A stretch of DNA of 64,000 nucleotides from assembly GCF_902825225.1 (NCBI RefSeq), contig NZ_CADEAK010000005.1, forward strand, positions 1-64,000, given 5' to 3'. The stretch comes from Bartonella vinsonii subsp. berkhoffii ATCC 51672 (GTDB lineage Bacteria > Pseudomonadota > Alphaproteobacteria > Rhizobiales > Rhizobiaceae). Shown one piece after another: positions 45,879 to 55,910 of the stretch; positions within the stretch are counted from its first letter, which is position 1, and the number at the start of each line of letters is the position of its first letter. The position numbers were made by a program, and so were the translations under genes. A model generated the notes under the pieces. That model was not told where the DNA came from. It searched no databases and was given only the letters and a program-made list of their open reading frames with translations.

Positions 45879-46738
45879 AAGCACTGAGAAAAAACAATAA
45901 AATCTCTTTCCAAGGAGAATATGGTGCCAATTCCCATATTGCCTGCTCCAACATGTTTCCCAATATGGATGCTGTACCTTCTGCTACTTTTGAAGATGCT
46001 CTTCACTTGGTCGAAAGCGGACAGACTGATCTTGCAATGATTCCTATTGAAAATACTCTTGCTGGACGTGTTGCAGATATTTATTACCTTTTACCGCACT
46101 CTTCCCTCTATATTATTGGTGAATATTTTTTGCCTATCCATTTTCAACTTATGGTTTTACCCGGCGTCACACACGACGAAATTAAAACTGTCCACAGCCA
46201 TACGCATGCCCTTGCACAATGCCGTAAAATCATACGTAAAAATGGCTGGATACCTGTCACTTCTGCTGATACCGCTGGAGCTGCAAAATTTATTAAAAAA
46301 AATGCAAAGCGTTCACAAGCGGCCTTAGCTCCTTTGATTGCAGCAGAACTCTATGGACTTGATATTCTTGAGAGAAATGTCGAAGACAGTCCCCATAACA
46401 TTACCCGTTTTATCATCCTTTCGCGTTCTCAACAACATGTACCAAAACCCCAAAATGGCGAAAAAATCATCACGAGTCTTCTTTTTCGAGTGCGCAATGT
46501 ACCAGCTGCCCTTTACAAAGCTCTGGGAGGATTTGCTACAAACGGTATCAATATGACAAAATTAGAAAGCTACCAAATTGGTGGCAATTTCAATGCAACA
46601 CAATTTTTTGTTGATATTGAAGGACATCCTGAAGATCCCATGATGCAACTCGCCTTGGAAGAACTTTCTTTCTTTTCTGCTAAACTTCGTATTATTGGCA
46701 TTTATCCTGCTAAGAACGATCGAACACCAAATATATGA
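45875..46738 (+). CDS. pheA: Prephenate dehydratase
   Basis: A 287-residue monofunctional prephenate dehydratase for phenylalanine synthesis. The dehydratase domain (1-185) starts [15 protein letters not shown] and contains [12 protein letters not shown] near 57, the [11 protein letters not shown] segment, and the catalytic region [12 protein letters not shown] (Thr-Arg-Phe) near 170. The ACT domain (200-280) carries [21 protein letters not shown] and a LESY in place of the common ESRP motif, which in other enzymes binds the feedback inhibitor Phe; regulation may therefore differ (inference). Confidence 0.93.
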   Translation: MKALRKNNKISFQGEYGANSHIACSNMFPNMDAVPSATFEDALHLVESGQTDLAMIPIENTLAGRVADIYYLLPHSSLYIIGEYFLPIHFQLMVLPGVTHDEIKTVHSHTHALAQCRKIIRKNGWIPVTSADTAGAAKFIKKNAKRSQAALAPLIAAELYGLDILERNVEDSPHNITRFIILSRSQQHVPKPQNGEKIITSLLFRVRNVPAALYKALGGFATNGINMTKLESYQIGGNFNATQFFVDIEGHPEDPMMQLALEELSFFSAKLRIIGIYPAKNDRTPNI

Positions 46739-47147
46739 CAGATCATTAAATTGTATAATTTTTCGTGGACAAAAAAGAATATTTTGTAAAGCCCGTAATA
46801 TAACTCTCCTAAAAAACATGTCCTCTTTCTTCTGAAAGAACTTAATAATGAATTCTGAAAAGAAAATCGAAACAGCACCTCTTAAAGGAATATTTAAATT
46901 ATTCGCAATACCTTTATGAATAAAATAACAGAGCATAAATTCATGCACGAACAGAAAACAATTTAAGTTTCTTCCAAAATATAACAAACAATAATGCTTT
47001 CACTTGTCGTGGATTTTAATAATACTCAAACTGATTTTTATAAAATGAGAAAATGTCGTTAACTCTGCTATATATTAAATTTGACCTTCTATATTTACGA
47101 AAACTGATTTACACTTACCTGCGTTTTGGGATAATTAAAGGGAAAAA
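46739..47147 (+). other. Intergenic region, no gene seen
   Basis: A 141-codon minus-strand ORF (46562-46987) reaches in from inside pheA; it is the antisense shadow of that gene and is not supported. The final bases hold the AAGGGA ribosome binding site of the secreted protein. No clear pheA terminator. Confidence 0.4.
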
Positions 47148-47555
47148 ATGAAAAAAATTTTCAGTCAAGGATTATTAGCTGCCAATATTTTTGTTTACTC
47201 CAGTGTTGCATTTGCTGGATTTGGTGAGAAAGAATGGGATTTTGCGCCAGGTGAAAGTGTTAAGATTGGTGCGCCTGATAAGATGCATCACGGTGTTGAA
47301 TACTCTTGTAAAATATTTAAGCCCAAGACAGCGTCTTTTACTTTATCTTACTCTTCCCCTTCTGACTTAGAAAAATTAAAAATTGTTGCTGATAATGAGA
47401 AAAAAATAACGCATAATAAAAAACATCAAATCTTTAGGCTTAAAGTTGTAAAATCTCTCACTGTAAGCTTCCCTCCATCAGGGAATTATGTTTTTAAAAA
47501 TGTTACGAAGAAAAGAATTATTGGAAAAAATTGTGATACAGGAGATTATGATTGA
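47148..47555 (+). CDS. Small secreted protein of unknown function
   Basis: A 135-residue protein that I do not recognise. A Sec signal peptide (MKKIFSQGLLAANIFVYSSV) with cleavage after AFA is followed by an acidic start (GFGEKEWDFAPGESVKIG). The mature part is small, Lys-rich and beta-rich by pattern, with two Cys (YSCKIF and KNCDTGD) that could form a disulfide, and FPPSGNYVFKNV near the end. AAGGGA before the ATG is a good ribosome binding site. It stands alone between large spacers, which suggests a lineage-specific secreted or periplasmic protein (inference). Confidence 0.7.
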   Translation: MKKIFSQGLLAANIFVYSSVAFAGFGEKEWDFAPGESVKIGAPDKMHHGVEYSCKIFKPKTASFTLSYSSPSDLEKLKIVADNEKKITHNKKHQIFRLKVVKSLTVSFPPSGNYVFKNVTKKRIIGKNCDTGDYD

Positions 47556-48738
47556 TAATCTTTCCAAGAACATTTAAATTTGTATAAATTTCTACAATTA
47601 TTGAAATAAGCTTTTTAAAAATCGGGTGTGATAAGTTATCAATGCCTGATTTTCAAAAAACTCAATTTTGTGCTTGTTCAACAACACACTGCTCGGACTC
47701 CATTTCATACAACTCAATAGCTAAATATCAAGAAGCTTTTGCAGCCAATAAGATTGTTTTATATTTTTGTTATCAGAGCAATCTTTCAACAAAAGCATCA
47801 TATTCATCTTTGCAATTGAAACATCTCAAAATTACAATAAACTACACTGTAAATCACATACATAAAAAATAACAACAAAACTGCTTTGGTCCTGTAAGGG
47901 TGTTCCAGATCTTGTCAAATATAAGAATATATAGAATAGCCAATATGTCCTGTTAATAAAAAAATGAATGTCACAATACATACGAGAAGTCCTCGTCTTA
48001 TTTTAATCATGTTAAAATCATATGATTGAATTGTGTTGTAGACCACATTTTTCTAAGCTTACACAAAAAAAGATTAACTTTACTTTTTCTCTAACTGTTC
48101 AAAATTCATCAGTCCTTTAAAGCAATATCATCTGGATTATGTTGTAACTATTCTAGCAACAATATTTTTTCCAAGTTTCCAATTTCAATTCATTAAATAA
48201 CCTGTACGCTTTATCTACTTCTTTTTGCAGCTGCAAATTTTTATAATTATTGAACAACTTCAAAAAAATGTATACTCTTCCCCTAAAATCCCAAAATAGA
48301 TCTTAACCAATGAGCACCTCCTGAATGTCAAATGAAAATAAATACTTTTGTTTATACTCAATAAATACGCTGGGCTCTTTCAATGAAAATGAATGATCAC
48401 TTATCATTTTGTGATAATATATTGATGCATCATCATAAATAACGTTTTTCCCTTGAAACATAACCCCTTTTATAATGACTCAAATAAAGTCACTTGCTTA
48501 CACATTACAAAGCGGGGCTTGCGTGTGGGGAAAAACTGTTTAGAAACAAGTAAAAACACCTCTCATGAATCGCCTTAATGCAAGGATTATCGCAACATTG
48601 AAAGCTGGTAAATATAATGATGATACCAGCTTTATCCATAGATGCAAAAATGAAGCTCAAAGAAAAAAATCTTTGTCATTCTTATTATATTTTTGTTTCT
48701 TAGCTTGATTTTTCATTTCAAATCGACAATATGACCGT
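47556..48738. other. 1.2-kb spacer, no gene; one hairpin
   Basis: Only short, low-quality ORFs are present (a 76-codon one at 47642 lacks a ribosome binding site). The one visible structure is a 10-bp stem (AAAGCTGGTA / TACCAGCTTT, 48601-48633, 13-base loop) with no T-run after it. The remainder is AT-rich and unassigned; an unannotated small RNA is possible but not supported. Confidence 0.4.
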
Positions 48739-48834
48739 GGGAGGTTGGTGATGGACGAACTGCTCGCCAACCGGGTCAGGTCTGGAAAGAAGCAGCCCCA
48801 ACGAGTTCTGGTACGGGTCATCTTACCAGCCTCC
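48739..48834 (+). ncRNA. ffs: Signal recognition particle 4.5S RNA
   Basis: The sequence contains the universal SRP helix 8: GGTCAGGTCTGGAAAGAAGC, with the GGAA tetraloop, then AGCAGCC. The ends GGGAGGTTGG and CCAGCCTCC pair to close the long hairpin of a short bacterial SRP RNA of about 96 bases. It binds Ffh to target membrane proteins. It sits upstream of dnaX, as in many alphaproteobacteria. Exact ends are estimated from pairing. Confidence 0.93.
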
Positions 48835-49067
48835 TTTATTATTCAAGTAAATCATATCTTGGTCATTTTTTGGTGAAGCATTTTGAATTTTCAAAGGGAC
48901 GTTGTGATAGGAAGAGAAGAAACTTGGCTCTTTTTAAGCAAATTGTCCCGTTCTTTCAAAAAATAAATTGATTGAGAAAAAATCCTTTTATATTAAAGTA
49001 CAGTGTTAATCTGTGCCTTTGTATTATTGGAATCTACGCATAAAGAGCTTCAAAGTTGGAATCGTTG

Positions 49068-51008
49068 ATGGAAAATACGCCGGTAGAAACGACCTATCGT
49101 GTTCTTGCTCGTAAATATCGACCTCAAAATTTCTCTGATCTCATTGGTCAAGAAGCAATGGTGCGTACCCTCACAAATGCCTTTGTAACAGGTCGCATTG
49201 CACAAGCGTGGATGCTCACAGGAATTCGAGGAGTGGGGAAAACCACAACAGCGCGTATTTTAGCACGTGCCCTCAACTACAAAACTAAAGATATTAACCA
49301 ACCAACAACCCTATTGGATATACTCGGTGAACATTGTACGCAAATCATTGAAGGACGCCATATCGATGTTATAGAAATGGATGCGGCTTCACATACAGGT
49401 ATCGATGATATTCGTGAAATTATTGAACAAATACGTTACCGCCCCGTTTCTGCACGCTATAAGGTTTATATTATTGATGAAGTGCATATGCTTTCAACAC
49501 AAGCATTTAATGGCTTATTGAAAACACTGGAAGAACCACCAGCGCATGTAAAATTTATTTTTGCTACCACCGAAATTCGCAAAGTTCCTATTACGATCCT
49601 TTCACGTTGCCAGCGTTTTGATCTACGGCGTGTTGAATCAGCAGTTTTAAGCGCACATTTGCGCCAAATTGCAAAACATGAAAATGTAGAAGTGGAAGAT
49701 CAAGCACTCTCTATGATCGCTCGTGCTGCAGAAGGCTCTGTACGTGATGCACTGTCCATTTTTGATCAGGCAATTGCTCATAGTAACGGCAACGTCAGTG
49801 CCATTGCTGTACGCACAATGTTAGGATTAGCTGATCAAACGCGTATTATTGATCTCTTTGAATTCATTATGAAAGGCAATGTTGTAGATGCCTTGCATGA
49901 ATTACGCAGCCAATATGACGCAGGCGCAGATCCTCTCACTATATTAACAGAATTGGCTGATTTCAATCATCTGATTACGCGTCTCCGTTTTACTCCAAAG
50001 ATAGCCGAAGATCTCTCGCTTACTGAAAATGAACGTCTAAGAAGCCTCGATTTTTCGCAAAAACTTTCCGTCCCTGTTTTATCCCGAAACTGGCAAATGT
50101 TACTCAAAGGCTTACAGGAAGTTAGTCAAACGGCACATCCGCTTCAAGCTGCTGAAATGTTACTTATTCGTCTTGCACACACTGCTGATCTTCCCACTCT
50201 TGATGAAGCTTTGAAAAAGCTTACCCAAGAAAAAATACCTCTCACAATCGTTCCAAATGCTTCTCATCAAGAAGCCATAAATGCAAATAATACAACAAAA
50301 GAAACAGCTGTATATACTCCTTCTGCCCCAAACGTTTCAAACACATTAGCAAATCAATCAGATTTAAAAACACCACTGGAAAACCAATTAGACCACTGCT
50401 TACAAGCAAAAGATTCAGTTGAAATTCAAACTCCTGAAAGAACGAGTGCCTCTGAAACAACGAAAACTTTTGAAACTTCTCAATCTGTTGACCTTTCTGA
50501 AAATATTGCCAATTTGCCGCATTCCTCCACACAAACAGCAAAAGAAATTTTTGAACCGCAAACTGTCGTTATCAATTCCTTGCATGATATTGTTAAATTA
50601 GCTGAACAGTATAATGCGTTTTCTTTCAAAATCCTTGTTAAAGAATTTGTTCATCCTGTCTCTTTTAAACCAGAAAATATTACCTTAAGTCTTTCTAAAG
50701 ATGCTCCACATTCACTTGCTCGTGATATAGAAAAAAACCTTTTCCAATGGACTGGAAAACGCTGGACTCTAACCTTCGTTAATGAAGGAGGAGGACCAAC
50801 CCTACAAGAAGAAAGTGTGGCGGTCCAAAAGACTCTTTTTTCTAATGCACAAGCAGATCCCGATATTGCAAAAATACTCAACCATTTTCCAGAAGCAAAA
50901 ATTGTCGATATTCGCTTGAATAAACAACAGCACGATCTTGATTTGCTCCCCAATACCTTTAAAAATACTGATACTTTTAAAAACGAAAGTGATATCAATG
51001 ATGAATAA
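49068..51008 (+). CDS. dnaX: DNA polymerase III subunits gamma/tau
   Basis: DnaX, the clamp-loader ATPase, 646 residues. The N-terminal start has YRVLARKYRPQNFSDLIGQE; Walker A is GIRGVGKTTTA near 56, Walker B IIDEVHML near 138, and sensor 1 FATTEIRKVP near 170. The zinc-binding Cys cluster of E. coli DnaX is reduced to a single Cys (LGEHCTQ), as in related rhizobia. Domain III and a Thr/Gln-rich linker (about 390-500) precede the tau C-terminal part. The start at 49068 (MENTPVETTYR) follows TTGGAATC; the longest frame begins at a TTG 12 bases upstream. No programmed-frameshift slippery run was identified. Confidence 0.93.
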   Translation: MENTPVETTYRVLARKYRPQNFSDLIGQEAMVRTLTNAFVTGRIAQAWMLTGIRGVGKTTTARILARALNYKTKDINQPTTLLDILGEHCTQIIEGRHIDVIEMDAASHTGIDDIREIIEQIRYRPVSARYKVYIIDEVHMLSTQAFNGLLKTLEEPPAHVKFIFATTEIRKVPITILSRCQRFDLRRVESAVLSAHLRQIAKHENVEVEDQALSMIARAAEGSVRDALSIFDQAIAHSNGNVSAIAVRTMLGLADQTRIIDLFEFIMKGNVVDALHELRSQYDAGADPLTILTELADFNHLITRLRFTPKIAEDLSLTENERLRSLDFSQKLSVPVLSRNWQMLLKGLQEVSQTAHPLQAAEMLLIRLAHTADLPTLDEALKKLTQEKIPLTIVPNASHQEAINANNTTKETAVYTPSAPNVSNTLANQSDLKTPLENQLDHCLQAKDSVEIQTPERTSASETTKTFETSQSVDLSENIANLPHSSTQTAKEIFEPQTVVINSLHDIVKLAEQYNAFSFKILVKEFVHPVSFKPENITLSLSKDAPHSLARDIEKNLFQWTGKRWTLTFVNEGGGPTLQEESVAVQKTLFSNAQADPDIAKILNHFPEAKIVDIRLNKQQHDLDLLPNTFKNTDTFKNESDINDE

Positions 51009-51022
51009 GGATACCCATTCCT

Positions 51023-51346
51023 ATGCGTAACATGATGAACATGATGAAAAAAGCCAAGGAAATGCAAGAGAAAATGCAGCAAATTCAAGAGGAAATGGCA
51101 AATATGCAAGCCATTGGCTCTGCAGGTGGTGGTCTCGTCAGCATCACCTTAAATGGCAAAAATGCTATAATAGCAATTCAAATTGATCCTTCATTACTCA
51201 ATCCTGAAGAAGCCGAAATTCTTGAGGATCTCATTGTAGCAGCTCACCATGAAGCTAAAATAAAAATCGAAATGGCTATAGAAGAAAAAACCAAAAGTAT
51301 AGCAGCAGGACTGCCGCTCCCGTCAGGTTTAAAACTGCCACTCTAA
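51023..51346 (+). CDS. YbaB/EbfC nucleoid-associated protein
   Basis: A 107-residue small DNA-binding protein. The Met-rich N-terminal helix (MRNMMNMMKKAKEMQEKMQQ) is typical, followed by the beta-hairpin GGGLVSITLNGKNAI and the helix PEEAEILEDLIVAA. It sits between dnaX and recR, the standard placement. AAGGA lies about ten bases before the ATG. Confidence 0.93.
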   Translation: MRNMMNMMKKAKEMQEKMQQIQEEMANMQAIGSAGGGLVSITLNGKNAIIAIQIDPSLLNPEEAEILEDLIVAAHHEAKIKIEMAIEEKTKSIAAGLPLPSGLKLPL

Positions 51347-51383
51347 ATGAACCGGATTGCATTTAATCTCGGGGGATAAAAAT

Positions 51384-51989
51384 ATGTCTAAATATATTGC
51401 AGGATCTGAAATTGAGCGTCTTATTCAGCTTTTAGCACGAATACCAGGTCTTGGTCCACGTTCAGCACGTCGTGCTGCACTTCACCTTATTAAAAAAAAG
51501 GAATCCTTACTGGAGCCTTTAGGAGCAGCAATACAAGTAGCTGTAGAAAAAGTTGGTCTTTGTTCTGTTTGTGGGAATGTAGATACAACTGATCCCTGTT
51601 CAATTTGTATAGATCCCCGTCGTGATGATACAACAATTATTGTTGTTGAGGATATTGCTGATCTCTGGGCTCTTGAACGTGCAAAAACTTTAGCAGCGCG
51701 CTATCATGTATTAGGCGGACGGCTTTCTCCATTAGATGGAATAGGCCCAGATGAACTTAACATCGCTCCTTTAGTACAGCGCGTTGTAAAGGACCAAATT
51801 ACAGAGATTATTCTAGCTGTTAATGCCACTGTTGAAGGACAAACAACAGCACACTATATCACCGACCAGCTTTCCAATTTCTCCGTTAAAATTACTCGGC
51901 TTGCTCATGGAGTGCCGGTAGGAGGTGAATTGGATTATCTTGATGATGGAACCTTGGCCGCCGCCTTACAAGCAAGAACCAATCTTTAA
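51384..51989 (+). CDS. recR: Recombination protein RecR
   Basis: RecR acts with RecO and RecF to load RecA at gaps. The 201-residue protein has the helix-hairpin-helix [18 protein letters not shown] near residue 20, a four-Cys zinc finger (CSVCGNV ... DPCSIC) near 57-72, the TOPRIM segment [16 protein letters not shown] near 80, and a final [16 protein letters not shown]. The start at 51384 follows GGGGGA by five to seven bases; the longest frame starts at a TTG that has no such site. Confidence 0.95.
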   Translation: MSKYIAGSEIERLIQLLARIPGLGPRSARRAALHLIKKKESLLEPLGAAIQVAVEKVGLCSVCGNVDTTDPCSICIDPRRDDTTIIVVEDIADLWALERAKTLAARYHVLGGRLSPLDGIGPDELNIAPLVQRVVKDQITEIILAVNATVEGQTTAHYITDQLSNFSVKITRLAHGVPVGGELDYLDDGTLAAALQARTNL

Positions 51990-52024
51990 AGCTACCTTTC
52001 CCTCTCTTTATAAGGAAATACAAC

Positions 52025-53056
52025 ATGCGCAAAAAAAGAAGGCCCTCTTTGCTGAACGATTTCGGCCCCGGCATTCTCGCGTGTTTGCTCGTATCCATTT
52101 TAGCTTATGGTTTAGAAATTGTAGAAAAGCAACTTTTTGCAGAGGCATGGCTCGAAAGCCTTGTTTTGGCAATCTTACTAGGGTCCATTGCTCGTAGTTG
52201 TTTTACTTTTCCAAAATATTTTCAGAAAGGTATAAATTTTTGCGCAAAAACACTTCTCGAAATTGCTATTGTTCTTCTGGGTGCAAGCATTAGCATTCAT
52301 GCTGTTCTTGCCATCGGTTGGAATTTGCTTGCTGGTATTGTATTCATTATATTTATAACGATTCTTATCAGTTTTGCTATTGGAAGACTTTTTGAACTTT
52401 CTTCACATTTAGCAATGCTCGTTGCTTGTGGTAACGCTATTTGTGGTAATTCAGCTATTGTTGCAACTGCTCCTGTTATCAATGCTAAGCACGAAGATGT
52501 AGCTGCCTCCATTGCTTTTACCGCTCTTTTAGGCATTATTATTATTCTACTTTTACCTTTTTTACACCCTCTTCTGAATTTGTCATTTAGCCAATACGGT
52601 GTGCTTTCAGGCATGGTTGTTTATGCTGTCCCTCAAGTTTTGGCAGCAGCAGCACCAATATCTTTTCTGAGTGTTCAAATCGCAACAATTGTCAAATTGG
52701 TGCGCGTTTTGATGTTAGGCCCTATGATTTGTACTTTATCAATCATCTATCATCGTTCAGCACAAACACGCTTTCGTTTACATACACTTATTCCATGGTT
52801 TATCATTGGTTTTATTTTCATGATGCTTGTCCGCTCAAGCGGACTTATTCCTACAACGGCTCTTAATCCTATCAAAACTAATGCTCAATTATTCACTGTC
52901 ATTTCCATGGCCGCATTGGGATTAGGCGTTGATATCCGTTCATTAAAAAAAGCAGGATGGCGTGTTATTTTGGCATCAATCTGCTCCATACTCATTCTTG
53001 CTGCCTGTAGTCTTATCATGATAAAATTAATTGATTTGAACCATATAATGTTTTGA
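52025..53056 (+). CDS. YeiH-family putative sulfate exporter
   Basis: A 343-residue inner-membrane protein of the YeiH/YadS (UPF0324) family, with about ten predicted helices. Family stretches: FGPGILACLLVSILAYGLE at the N-terminus, LGSIARSCFTFPKYFQKGI near 57, LLEIAIVLLGASISI near 78, and ACGNAICGNSAIVATAPVI near 137. Members are annotated as possible sulfate exporters, but the substrate is not proven. AAGGAA lies six bases before the ATG. Confidence 0.82.
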   Translation: MRKKRRPSLLNDFGPGILACLLVSILAYGLEIVEKQLFAEAWLESLVLAILLGSIARSCFTFPKYFQKGINFCAKTLLEIAIVLLGASISIHAVLAIGWNLLAGIVFIIFITILISFAIGRLFELSSHLAMLVACGNAICGNSAIVATAPVINAKHEDVAASIAFTALLGIIIILLLPFLHPLLNLSFSQYGVLSGMVVYAVPQVLAAAAPISFLSVQIATIVKLVRVLMLGPMICTLSIIYHRSAQTRFRLHTLIPWFIIGFIFMMLVRSSGLIPTTALNPIKTNAQLFTVISMAALGLGVDIRSLKKAGWRVILASICSILILAACSLIMIKLIDLNHIMF

Positions 53057-53157
53057 ATCTGCATCTTTTTAAAAAATATTGAGAAATACACCAACAGAAC
53101 AAACAGGTCCCCCAAATACAGCGGTCTTTTATTACATTATCTAATGAGAATATTTTT

Positions 53158-53841
53158 ATGCTTATCCTTGCTATAGACACTGCTTCAATCTATTGCGCCG
53201 TTGCACTCCTTCGTCATAAATCTGTCATTGCCCGCATCAGCGAACGCATGAATAAAGGACATGCTGAAAAACTCATTGGATACATTGCACAAGTAACTGA
53301 CCAAGCTAATATGTCTCTTAATCAGGTTGATCGCATCGCTGTTAATATTGGACCTGGATCCTTCACCGGTGTGCGTGTAGGTGTTTCAACAGCAAGAGCT
53401 TTGGCACTCGCACTCAAAATACCGGCTGTTGGAGTCAGTGCAATGGAAGCATTAGCAGCACAGGCAAGCAACAAAAATATTACCTCGGCTATCTCTGTTG
53501 TTATTGAAGCTGGAAGAGACATGTTCTATCACCAAAACTTTCATGAAGATCTTACACCTTTAGGAGCACCTGGCTTAAAAACAATTGAAAATATCATCGA
53601 AGATTTACCACAGCAAACAACATTAACTGGTTCAGCAGCTGATATCGTTGCTCTATACATAAAAAAGAATAAAGTAAACAAAACAGTCGTGCACGATAAA
53701 ATCCTCTGCGAAGCAGCTGATATTGTAAACTATGCCCACCTTGCCGCAAACAAACAACCCCAAAATCCGCCCGGTCCACTCTATTTACGCAATGCTGACG
53801 CAAAACAACAAACGGGTTTTATTTTACCACGAAAAAAATGA
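53158..53841 (+). CDS. tsaB: tRNA threonylcarbamoyladenosine biosynthesis protein TsaB
   Basis: A 227-residue actin-like ATPase-fold partner of TsaD in forming t6A37 on ANN-decoding tRNAs. N-terminal MLILAIDTASIYCAVALL is the phosphate-1-type start, and NIGPGSFTGVRVGVSTARALA near residue 62 is the most conserved TsaB segment. The C-terminal half is more variable. It starts a run with rimI (four-base overlap) and miaB, grouping tRNA modification genes. Confidence 0.93.
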   Translation: MLILAIDTASIYCAVALLRHKSVIARISERMNKGHAEKLIGYIAQVTDQANMSLNQVDRIAVNIGPGSFTGVRVGVSTARALALALKIPAVGVSAMEALAAQASNKNITSAISVVIEAGRDMFYHQNFHEDLTPLGAPGLKTIENIIEDLPQQTTLTGSAADIVALYIKKNKVNKTVVHDKILCEAADIVNYAHLAANKQPQNPPGPLYLRNADAKQQTGFILPRKK

Positions 53842-54332
53842 TGTTTAAATCTTCATTGATAAAAAAACATTTTTGGATTGCTCCACTCCAAACTGATGAT
53901 AGTGCTTCCCTCCACCAAATTCATCAGCATTGTTTTGTCCCTGCTTGGGAAAAACAAGCTTTTGATAATTTCTTAACAGATCACTCTATCTTCGGATACA
54001 AAGCCTCCTTCATTGGGCAACCAAATCAAATATTAGGCTTTTGTCTATGCCGTCTTATTCTAGATGAAGCAGAAATTATCACAATTGCTGTTCACCCTCA
54101 TTTTCGTCGAAAAGGAATTGGCACCTTGCTTATCGATAGTACACTCCACCATCTTCACCACGAACGTGCTATAAAACTGTTCTTGGAAGTAGAAGAAACA
54201 AATCTTTCTGCTTTAAACCTTTATCAACATTTTGAATTTCAAAAAATTTCTAAACGACCTGCTTACTACCAATCAAAAAATAGCCGCACAGATGCAATCA
54301 TTATGCAAAAAACTTTTCAGCAAACAGATTGA
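53838..54332 (+). CDS. rimI: GNAT acetyltransferase, RimI-like
   Basis: A 164-residue GNAT-fold acetyltransferase. The acetyl-CoA loop is VHPHFRRKGIGTLLID near residue 92 (R/Q-x-x-G-x-G/A), preceded by ITIAVHP and followed by EVEETNLSALNLYQHFEF, as in RimI, which acetylates ribosomal protein S18. The overlap with tsaB is typical of rimI. The N-terminus is somewhat longer than E. coli RimI. Confidence 0.88.
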   Translation: MMFKSSLIKKHFWIAPLQTDDSASLHQIHQHCFVPAWEKQAFDNFLTDHSIFGYKASFIGQPNQILGFCLCRLILDEAEIITIAVHPHFRRKGIGTLLIDSTLHHLHHERAIKLFLEVEETNLSALNLYQHFEFQKISKRPAYYQSKNSRTDAIIMQKTFQQTD

Positions 54333-54363
54333 GATCTGCGTAAAAAACATTTAGACATGCATT

Positions 54364-55740
54364 ATGAGTAAAGTAAATCCTAAAAATACGCCTCCTGTTA
54401 CGCCTAAAAAGGTTTTTATCAAAACCTATGGGTGTCAAATGAATGTGTATGACAGCCAGCGAATGACTGATAGTCTCAGTTCACAAGGTTATGTTACAAC
54501 ACAAACACCAAATGATGCCGATCTTATTCTTGTTAATACTTGTCATATTCGTGAAAAAGCAGCAGAAAAACTCTATTCTGATCTTGGACGTTTGCGTGTG
54601 ATGCGTCAAGAAAGAACACCTGACAAGCCTTTGATGGTTGGCGTAACTGGTTGTGTAGCACAAGCCGAGGGAAGTGAAATTTTGCGCCGTGCTCCAACAG
54701 TAGACCTCGTCATTGGTCCGCAAATGTATCATCGCTTGCCAGACTTGTTAGAAAAAGCCAAACAGGGGAAAAAAGTTATCGAAACAGATTATGCTGTTGA
54801 AGATAAATTTGCTCACTTACCACCTCATAATAAACGCGCTGTAAGAAAACGAGGCGTGAGTGCATTTTTAACAGTGCAGGAAGGCTGCGACAAATTTTGT
54901 ACTTTTTGTGTTGTTCCTTACACACGCGGTGCCGAAATATCACGATCTGTCGAGCAAATTACTGAGGAAGCGCGCCAACTCATTGAAGCTGGTGTCAAAG
55001 AAATTACGCTCCTTGGTCAAAATGTAAATGGTTGGCATGGACAAAGTGCTAATGGTAAAACTTGGCGCCTTGGAGACCTTCTCTATCACCTTGCCAAATT
55101 GGATGGTTTAAAGCGTCTTCGTTACACAACTAGCCACCCGCGAGATATGGATGACAGTCTTATTGCTGCTCATCGAGACCTTGATATATTAATGCCTTAT
55201 CTGCATCTTCCTGTTCAATCAGGTTCAGATCGCATCTTAAAAGCAATGAACCGCCAACACAAAAGCATTCATTATCTTCAGCTTATCGAAAAAATTCGTA
55301 CCGCGCGACCTGATATTGCTTTTTCAGGTGACTTTATTGTAGGATTTCCAGGAGAAACAGATGAAGATTTTGAAGAAACCATTAAACTTATTAAACAAGT
55401 GCAATACAGTTCAGCCTATTCTTTCAAATATTCACCGCGACCTGGAACAGTTGGGGCAACAATGAAAAATCATGTTGATGAAACTGTAAAAGATGCTCGG
55501 CTTCAGCGTTTACAAGTGCTTCTTCTTGAACAGCAAAATGCATTTTTACGTTCTAAAATTGGTCAAACAACCGATGTTCTCATCGAAAAATCTGGGCGTC
55601 ATTCAGGACAAATGGTAGGTCGTTCCCCTTGGCTTTTACCTGTTGTCGTGGATACAGAGGCCTCTACGGGTACTATGATAGCAATTCATATTAAAAATGT
55701 AAGCTCAAACAGTTTTGTCGGTGAAATGGCAAATGTGTAA
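54364..55740 (+). CDS. miaB: tRNA-2-methylthio-N6-isopentenyladenosine synthase
   Basis: MiaB, 458 residues, adds the 2-methylthio group to ms2i6A37. The N-terminal domain carries three Cys for the auxiliary 4Fe-4S cluster ([31 protein letters not shown]). The radical-SAM CxxxCxxC is [17 protein letters not shown] near residue 177, followed by GEL/VEL-type segments and [11 protein letters not shown] near 330. A C-terminal TRAM domain begins near 390. No lesions. Confidence 0.96.
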   Translation: MSKVNPKNTPPVTPKKVFIKTYGCQMNVYDSQRMTDSLSSQGYVTTQTPNDADLILVNTCHIREKAAEKLYSDLGRLRVMRQERTPDKPLMVGVTGCVAQAEGSEILRRAPTVDLVIGPQMYHRLPDLLEKAKQGKKVIETDYAVEDKFAHLPPHNKRAVRKRGVSAFLTVQEGCDKFCTFCVVPYTRGAEISRSVEQITEEARQLIEAGVKEITLLGQNVNGWHGQSANGKTWRLGDLLYHLAKLDGLKRLRYTTSHPRDMDDSLIAAHRDLDILMPYLHLPVQSGSDRILKAMNRQHKSIHYLQLIEKIRTARPDIAFSGDFIVGFPGETDEDFEETIKLIKQVQYSSAYSFKYSPRPGTVGATMKNHVDETVKDARLQRLQVLLLEQQNAFLRSKIGQTTDVLIEKSGRHSGQMVGRSPWLLPVVVDTEASTGTMIAIHIKNVSSNSFVGEMANV

Positions 55741-55910
55741 ATATGCTTCTCATACTTTATATACAACATAGGTTTCAGAAAACCCTTTTATTTTTGAAGA
55801 AAATCATTACATCTAAAACTTGCACTTTATACTTTATGAATAGAGAAATTGTTTTTTATAAAGTTTTCTGAAAAAAATGTGCAAAATTTATGTGAATACG
55901 GGAGAATAGG

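Noticed and set aside
46562-46987. 141-codon minus-strand ORF
   Set aside because: Runs antisense into pheA, no ribosome binding site or recognisable motif.
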